In this document: positions 59,854-64,000 of the stretch, piece by piece
Numbering within the stretch: the stretch's first letter is position 1
Layout: every line of letters begins with the position of its first letter
Assembly: GCA_023417065.1 (NCBI GenBank)
Contig: JAEZGH010000013.1
Location: 1 to 64,000 of the forward strand
Source of the DNA: Bacteroidota bacterium
GTDB lineage: Bacteria > Bacteroidota > Bacteroidia > Cytophagales > Cyclobacteriaceae
DNA: 64,000 nt
Direction of reading: 5' to 3'
Translations under genes and position numbers: made by a program
Notes under the pieces: model-generated
What the model saw: the letters and a program-made list of their open reading frames with translations, nothing else
The model's database searches: none
Told to the model about the DNA's origin: nothing

Positions 59854-60483
59854 CTACAGAAAAGAATAGATATCGCCGGCAGCTTCCCGAACCACAACCA
59901 ACTCCGGGCCAGTGCAATCAACGACAGTCGATGGTACATTGTTTCCCGCACCTCCGTCAATGACCAGATCCACCTGATGCTTGAAATCCTCGTAGATTTC
60001 CTCGGGGTCCGTCGTGTAGGCCTTAATCTTGTCGTCGTCTTTAATTGACGATGTGATCAGCGGGTTACCGAGTTCCGCTACGAGCGCCCGCGGAATGGCG
60101 TGGTCAGGAATACGAATACCTACCGTCTTCTTATTCGTCTCGAGTATCTTGGGAACCTTGCTGCTCGAATTCAAGATGAAGGTATAAGGACCGGGTAGCG
60201 TTTTTTTAAGCAGCTTGAATACGGAAGTATCCAGACCACGGACATACTCGGAGATATGACTGAGATCGTTGCAGATGAACGAGAGATTCAGCTTCTGCGG
60301 CTTGATATCCATGATTCTGCAAAGACGCTCCAGCGCTTTGCGGTTCAGCAGATCGCATCCTATTCCGTAAATGGTGTCGGTCGGATAAATGATCACACCG
60401 CCGTTGCGAAGAACGTCTACTACGTGCCTGATTTTCCGGTCCTCCGGATTTTTCGGGTGAATTGAGATTAGTTCTGCTTCCAT
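59854..60483 (-). CDS. Sua5/YciO/YrdC-family protein
   Basis: About 209 residues with a single YrdC-like domain: GGVIIYPTDTIYGIGCDLLN near residue 30, KPQKLNLSFICNDLS, LPGPYTFIL, TVGIRIPDHAIPRALV and STVVDCTG. It binds ATP and may form threonylcarbamoyl-AMP for tRNA t6A, or act like YciO, whose role is less clear; no Sua5-type C-terminal extension is present. I start at ATG 60483 (MEAELISIHP); the frame reaches ATG 60519. It is divergent from mltG. Confidence 0.9.
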   Translation of the reverse strand: MEAELISIHPKNPEDRKIRHVVDVLRNGGVIIYPTDTIYGIGCDLLNRKALERLCRIMDIKPQKLNLSFICNDLSHISEYVRGLDTSVFKLLKKTLPGPYTFILNSSSKVPKILETNKKTVGIRIPDHAIPRALVAELGNPLITSSIKDDDKIKAYTTDPEEIYEDFKHQVDLVIDGGAGNNVPSTVVDCTGPELVVVREAAGDIYSFL

Positions 60484-60568
60484 TCGAAAATTAGCTAATA
60501 ATGCTGTACCACATCCCAAAGGAACGGGTTTCGGCCCTTTGTTGGCAATAACTCTGAAATGATTTTCT

Positions 60569-60576
60569 TAATTTTG
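60569..60576 (+). promoter_or_regulatory. -7 box of mltG
   Basis: TAATTTTG matches TAnnTTTG and ends 14 bases before ATG 60591, implying a very short leader. A TTG lies 24 bases upstream, slightly long for a -33 box. Confidence 0.65.
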
Positions 60577-60590
60577 AGCCCCTTAGTTCT

Positions 60591-61640
60591 ATGAAATTCA
60601 GCAAACGACTCGTTTTTTTCCTCCTGTTCGCAATTTTGGGAATCTCCTTTGCCTTTTACGGTTATCAGATTGTATATACCCCCAACATCCTTGTCGAAAA
60701 GAATGACCGGGCTATCGTCATCCCGAAAGAGGCAACGTTCAAAGACGTACAACGCGAACTTCACGAAGGCGGCTATGTCCACGACCTGATTTCGTTCAGC
60801 TTTCTGGCCCGCCTGATGAAATACGATAAAAATGTAAAACCCGGAAAGTTTATGCTCCGCCGGAACATGACTAACCTGGAGGCAATACGCACGCTTCGGC
60901 TGAGCGGCCACAACGCGGTGAAAATCACCTTCAACAACGTGCGGCTCATTTCCGAGCTCTCAGAAAAGATCACGCGCAATCTCGCCATGAGTGAAGCCGA
61001 ATTTCAGGCTGCGCTAATCAATTTTGCGAACAGCAATCCACATGGATTTAACAAGGATAACATCATCAGCATGTTTATCCCCAACACGTATGAGGTTTAT
61101 CACAATGTCTCTGCAAACCAGCTCGTCGAGCGGATGTATGAGGAATACAAAAAATTCTGGACCGAAGAACGCAAGCAAAAAGCCCGTCAGCACGGCTTGA
61201 CACCGTTTGAAGTTTCGGTTTTGGCTTCTATTGTCCAGGCAGAAAGCGTTCGTGCAGACGAAGCACCACTTATTGCAAGCTTGTACATGAACCGCCTGAA
61301 AACGGGTATGCCTCTTCAGGCAGATCCGACACTTGTGTTTGCTGTAGGCGATTTCTCCCTGAAGCGGGTGCTGAATGAGCATAAGGAAATCGATTCACCG
61401 TACAACACCTACAAGTATCCGGGGCTTCCTCCGGGACCGATCAATATGCCCACGATCAATTCGATTGATGCGGTATTGAATCATCCGGAAACCAACTACA
61501 TCTACATGTGCGCCAAAGAAGATTTCTCCGGCCGACATAACTTCACCCACGACTACAGGGAACACATGCGGAACGCCGCGCGTTATCAGCGTGCCCTGAC
61601 TATTGAACAACAGAAAGCGGCGAAACTGAAAAAGAAATAA
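60591..61640 (+). CDS. mltG: Endolytic murein transglycosylase MltG
   Basis: Inner-membrane lytic enzyme that cuts nascent glycan strands and sets their length. An N-terminal cytoplasmic start and membrane helix (about 6-26), then the LysM-like region, and the YceG domain (about 200-330) with LASIVQAES carrying the conserved Glu218, NRLKTGMPLQADPT, YNTYKYPGLPPGPINMPTINSIDAVLNH and HNFTHDYREH. 349 residues, normal. The stop overlaps the start of the thioesterase gene by one base. Confidence 0.95.
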   Translation: MKFSKRLVFFLLFAILGISFAFYGYQIVYTPNILVEKNDRAIVIPKEATFKDVQRELHEGGYVHDLISFSFLARLMKYDKNVKPGKFMLRRNMTNLEAIRTLRLSGHNAVKITFNNVRLISELSEKITRNLAMSEAEFQAALINFANSNPHGFNKDNIISMFIPNTYEVYHNVSANQLVERMYEEYKKFWTEERKQKARQHGLTPFEVSVLASIVQAESVRADEAPLIASLYMNRLKTGMPLQADPTLVFAVGDFSLKRVLNEHKEIDSPYNTYKYPGLPPGPINMPTINSIDAVLNHPETNYIYMCAKEDFSGRHNFTHDYREHMRNAARYQRALTIEQQKAAKLKKK

Positions 61641-62053
61641 TGTATCAGTCCAGCACAACGGTCCGGGTACGCTATGCAGAAACCGATCAGATGGGCTACG
61701 TGTACTATGGCTATTATGCTATGTACTACGAAGTTGCCCGCGTAGAAAGCCTGCGTCAGCTTGGGATTACATATAAGGAAATCGAAGAGATGGGCGTGAT
61801 CATGCCCGTCCTTGAAAACAGGTCGCGTTATATTGCCCCCGGGCGATACGATGAATTGCTGAGGATTGTAACTACCATTAAGGAAAAGCCAGGAGTACGC
61901 ATCAGGTTTGAATACCAGGTTTTCAACGAAGAAAATAAGTTAATCAACGAAGGCGAAACCCTGCTTGCCTTTGTGGACAAAAAAAGTAATCGGCCATGTC
62001 GTCCTCCGCGGGAAATGCAGGCTGTGCTTGAACCGTATTTTAATGAAGTATAA
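61640..62053 (+). CDS. Acyl-CoA thioesterase, YbgC/4HBT hotdog family
   Basis: 137-residue hotdog-fold thioesterase: VRYAETDQMGYVYYGYYAMYYEVARVE, with the catalytic Asp in ETDQMG, and VMPVLE-like continuation IMPVLENRSRYIAPGRYDE. No lipid-metabolism genes are adjacent. ATG overlaps the mltG stop (TAATG), and the 3' end overlaps the YihY gene by 11 bases, so it is embedded in a coupled operon. Acyl substrate unknown. Confidence 0.93.
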   Translation: MYQSSTTVRVRYAETDQMGYVYYGYYAMYYEVARVESLRQLGITYKEIEEMGVIMPVLENRSRYIAPGRYDELLRIVTTIKEKPGVRIRFEYQVFNEENKLINEGETLLAFVDKKSNRPCRPPREMQAVLEPYFNEV

Positions 62054-63047
62054 GCATAAACGACTACTCTTTCGCTGGAACCCGGGCCGGATATTTATCA
62101 ATTGGCTGAAGAAGGTACGGTTCCGGAAGTATGAGAACATTTCGCTCTACAAAATCCTGCGGCTTTTCCTGAAGAACCTGACCGACGATGAAATCCTCGA
62201 CCGGGCAAACGGTGTTGCTTATAACTTCCTGCTCGCCATCTTTCCGGCAATAATCTTTCTATTTACGTTGATACCCTATGTATCAAAGTTTTTTCCCGAG
62301 GTGACCAACGAGTCAATTGTGGAATTTCTAGGTCAGCAAATGCCACCTTCCATGTTTGAAGTGGTGTCGTCGACAGTACTGGATATTGTTAACAACCAGC
62401 GCGGCGGACTGCTATCGCTGGGGTTTGTATTCTCGGTATATCTGTCAACCAACGGTACGATGGCCCTTATGCGCGCGTTCAACGCCTGCTACCGAACGAT
62501 TGAAAACCGAAGTGCCCTCAAGACGCGACTGATTGCAACAGCCCTCACATTCAACCTTGCCTTCGTCGTTTTCCTCGCTATTATCCTGCTGGTAGTCGGG
62601 CAGCTCGTACTCGATTACGCATTGACGCATCTCAGTTCGCTGGAATTCATCAACCTTAACAGCTATACGGTTTTTCTTCTTTTCGCAATCCGTTTTGTCG
62701 TCATCTTTATCGTTTTCTTTCTCGCAATATCCACACTCTACTATTTTGGTCCGGCAATCCATTATAACTGGCGATTCTTCTCTGTCGGGTCATTCATGGC
62801 AACGCTTATGATCATCGCCGTTTCATACGGCTTTTCGTACTACGTCACAAATTTCGGTACGTACAACAAGGTTTATGGTTCAATCGGGGTACTGATTGCG
62901 ATTATGGTGTGGGTACAGCTCGTAACGATTGTACTGCTTATAGGGTACGAGATCAACGCGAGTATTCATCACGCGATCCGCAAGGAAGCTTTATGGAATG
63001 CGCGATCATTCCGACGCCGGAACATCACTGAAAAGGAATCCACCTGA
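62043..63047 (+). CDS. YihY/BrkB-family inner-membrane protein
   Basis: 334 residues. A basic N-terminus (MKYKHKRLLFRWNPGRIFINWLKKV), then six hydrophobic segments. Typical YihY stretches: DEILDRANGVAYNFLLAIFPAIIFLFTLIPYV, LLSLGFVFSVYLSTNGTMALMRAFNACY, YYFGPAIHYNWRFFSVGSFMATLM and NKVYGSIGVLIAIMVWVQLVTIVLLIGYEIN. Formerly annotated as ribonuclease BN, which is not correct for this family. The frame opens at 61965 but ATG 62043 fits homologues and overlaps the thioesterase by 11 bases. Function unknown. Confidence 0.92.
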   Translation: MKYKHKRLLFRWNPGRIFINWLKKVRFRKYENISLYKILRLFLKNLTDDEILDRANGVAYNFLLAIFPAIIFLFTLIPYVSKFFPEVTNESIVEFLGQQMPPSMFEVVSSTVLDIVNNQRGGLLSLGFVFSVYLSTNGTMALMRAFNACYRTIENRSALKTRLIATALTFNLAFVVFLAIILLVVGQLVLDYALTHLSSLEFINLNSYTVFLLFAIRFVVIFIVFFLAISTLYYFGPAIHYNWRFFSVGSFMATLMIIAVSYGFSYYVTNFGTYNKVYGSIGVLIAIMVWVQLVTIVLLIGYEINASIHHAIRKEALWNARSFRRRNITEKEST

Positions 63048-63051
63048 GTCA

Positions 63052-63642
63052 CTATTCCAAAGCTGATTTGCTTTCCAGAATTATCGACATAAGTCCGGGG
63101 GCGAGCTCTGACGGAGGCAATACAGCGTCAGGACTATTGCGATTTATGATGGTTTCGGGCATCCCTTTGAATTCTGCTGAATGGGGATCCTGCACCAGGA
63201 CAATTCCCCCGTGTTTGTGAATAGTCTGTACCCCTTCATATCCATCGCTACCCATCCCGGAAAACACGATTCCTACCGCTCTCCTGCCCATTTCCTTCCC
63301 AAGACTGTGAAAGAATGTGTCAATCGTTTTATTGACAACTTCCTCTGATAGACGACTTCGCAGAATGAACCTGTTGCTCCGGATTTCGACCTTTACCTTT
63401 TCCGGCATCACGTACACATGATTGGGAAGGATCTGCTCGCCGCCGGCAATCCGCACAACGCGCATGCCCGTGAACTTTGAAATCATCTGATCAAGGATAC
63501 TGAAATGGTTGCGGTGGAGGTGTGTCACGACAACGAATGCTGCGCCTGGCTGTTCAGGCAAATTCAGGAAGAACTCTTTCAACGATTGGTGACCACCTGC
63601 CGATGCCCCAAGTCCAACAACGTAAAACTCTTTCAATTGCAT
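63052..63642 (-). CDS. Stand-alone CheB-type methylesterase domain
   Basis: 196 residues comprising only the CheB catalytic domain, with no receiver domain. Catalytic residues Ser14 (GLGASAGG), His43 (VVVTHLHRNHF) and Asp135 (FSGMGSDGYEG) are all present, so it should demethylate or deamidate chemoreceptor-like substrates. No CheR, CheA or receptor gene is visible in the window. In Bacteroidota such proteins commonly occur with CheR or hybrid kinases in non-motility signalling. It converges on YihY with 4 bases between stops. Confidence 0.93.
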   Translation of the reverse strand: MQLKEFYVVGLGASAGGHQSLKEFFLNLPEQPGAAFVVVTHLHRNHFSILDQMISKFTGMRVVRIAGGEQILPNHVYVMPEKVKVEIRSNRFILRSRLSEEVVNKTIDTFFHSLGKEMGRRAVGIVFSGMGSDGYEGVQTIHKHGGIVLVQDPHSAEFKGMPETIINRNSPDAVLPPSELAPGLMSIILESKSALE

Positions 63643-63817
63643 GTAGCGTAGGATTTAAATGAAGTGCCAGATGACCCTCGCCATTAACGCTTCTGTTTCA
63701 AAACGCCTACTGGCACCTCATTTTTATTAAGATAATCCGTGAGACATCGAACAAATCGCCGGCCAGGCCGGTACATTCTGTTTAATTTTTAGGGACGTAT
63801 GAGGTCTCACAATACAT
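63643..63817. other. Intergenic stretch between CheB-like gene and partial gene
   Basis: About 175 bases. It holds a long-range inverted pair GTGCCAG (63664-63670) and CTGGCAC (63710-63716) and a compact palindrome CCGGCC-A-GGCCGG near 63769. No coding frame or clear TAnnTTTG box is seen. It could be a structured RNA region, but nothing proves it. Confidence 0.35.
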
Positions 63818-63850
63818 CAGGAGACTGTTCTGTTGATCAGTCTCCTGTTT
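63818..63850 (+). promoter_or_regulatory. Hairpin 24 bases upstream of the partial gene
   Basis: Perfect stem CAGGAGACTG (63818-63827) with CAGTCTCCTG (63838-63847), a 10-base loop and a short T stretch. It lies directly ahead of ATG 63874. It may be a terminator of a short upstream transcript or a 5'-leader element of the gene. Confidence 0.6.
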
Positions 63851-63873
63851 CTATTCACTAAAAGGAATGAGTT

Positions 63874-64000
63874 ATGACAGACCAGGAAAAGAACTATGAT
63901 CTCGATAATCGCACAGGTATCAACCACGAAGGTGCAGACGCGAATAAGCCCGTTGAACGGCTGACTGCCACATCGATTATTGGTGATAGCGTCGAAAATC
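63874..64000 (+). CDS. Partial gene, probable PRC-barrel domain protein (3' end outside window)
   Basis: The frame from ATG 63874 is open to the window end: 42 residues, a charged N-terminus (TDQEKNYDLDNRTGINHEG) followed by RLTATSIIGDSVEN. The last stretch resembles the opening strand of PRC-barrel proteins (LTAS/TSIIGDxVxN). An AAAGGAATGAG stretch precedes the ATG, one of the few purine-rich leaders in the window. A stress- or envelope-related role is common for this family but cannot be shown from the fragment. Confidence 0.65.
   Translation, partial: MTDQEKNYDLDNRTGINHEGADANKPVERLTATSIIGDSVEN

Noticed and set aside
61965..62042. N-terminal 26-residue extension of the YihY protein
   Set aside because: Overlaps the thioesterase coding region and is not conserved-looking; ATG 62043 starts at the typical basic N-terminus.

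Overview
The window looks like chromosomal core sequence from a Bacteroidota bacterium, most probably of the Cytophagales type. The evidence: several start sites are preceded by the Bacteroidota vegetative -7 box (TAnnTTTG, sometimes with a TTTG -33 box), Shine-Dalgarno sequences are mostly absent, SecA is about 1,118 residues, and typical families are present (DUF5686, DUF4834, DUF3667, DUF4350, SPOR lipoprotein, WbqC-like). I see no rRNA, insertion sequence, prophage or CRISPR array. Coding is dense and most genes are housekeeping.

Layout. 0-9 kb: 5'-truncated ileS (type 2, altered GxHH signature), lspA, an AGCS sodium:amino-acid symporter with a large insert, a DEAD-box helicase divergent from pyrC, and tRNA-His under a textbook promoter. 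9-14.5 kb: a membrane protein with a zinc ribbon, dxs coupled to an alpha/beta hydrolase, scpA and a creatininase-family protein. 14.8-23 kb: a minus-strand block with an ECF sigma factor and RsrA-like anti-sigma factor, gmk, nadD, a DUF5686 outer-membrane protein, mnmH and a lytic transglycosylase, with an M20 amidohydrolase upstream. 23-27 kb: two secreted proteins, DUF1080/PA14 and propeller/cytochrome c. 27-35 kb: SPOR lipoprotein, secA, dapF, DUF4834 and carB without its C-terminal allosteric domain. 35-37 kb: an orphan GMC oxidoreductase.

37-45.5 kb holds the least understood system: a seven-gene minus-strand operon (M19 dipeptidase lipoprotein, SpoIIM-like protein, polytopic membrane protein, DUF4129, DUF4350, MoxR ATPase, DUF58) facing a divergent RDD membrane protein translationally coupled to a small cytochrome-b5-like protein. 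45.6-48.7 kb: a BadF-type sugar kinase with murQ (peptidoglycan sugar recycling), an overlapping unknown gene, a SprT-like metalloprotein and a small lipoprotein. 48.8-51.3 kb: der, era and initiator tRNA-Met. 51.5-56.3 kb: a single-domain response regulator, DUF3667 protein, rarA and a large membrane protein with a von Willebrand-like region. 56.3-64 kb: clpC, WbqC-like protein, a Sua5/YciO protein, mltG-thioesterase-YihY, a stand-alone CheB domain and the start of a probable PRC-barrel gene.

Functional themes are envelope synthesis and turnover (lspA, dapF, mltG, the lytic transglycosylase, murQ with its kinase, lipoproteins), translation and GTPase maintenance (ileS, era, der, mnmH, tRNAs), and stress response (sigma/anti-sigma pair, clpC, rarA). 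Promoters, terminators and start choices were read by eye and none was scored computationally.
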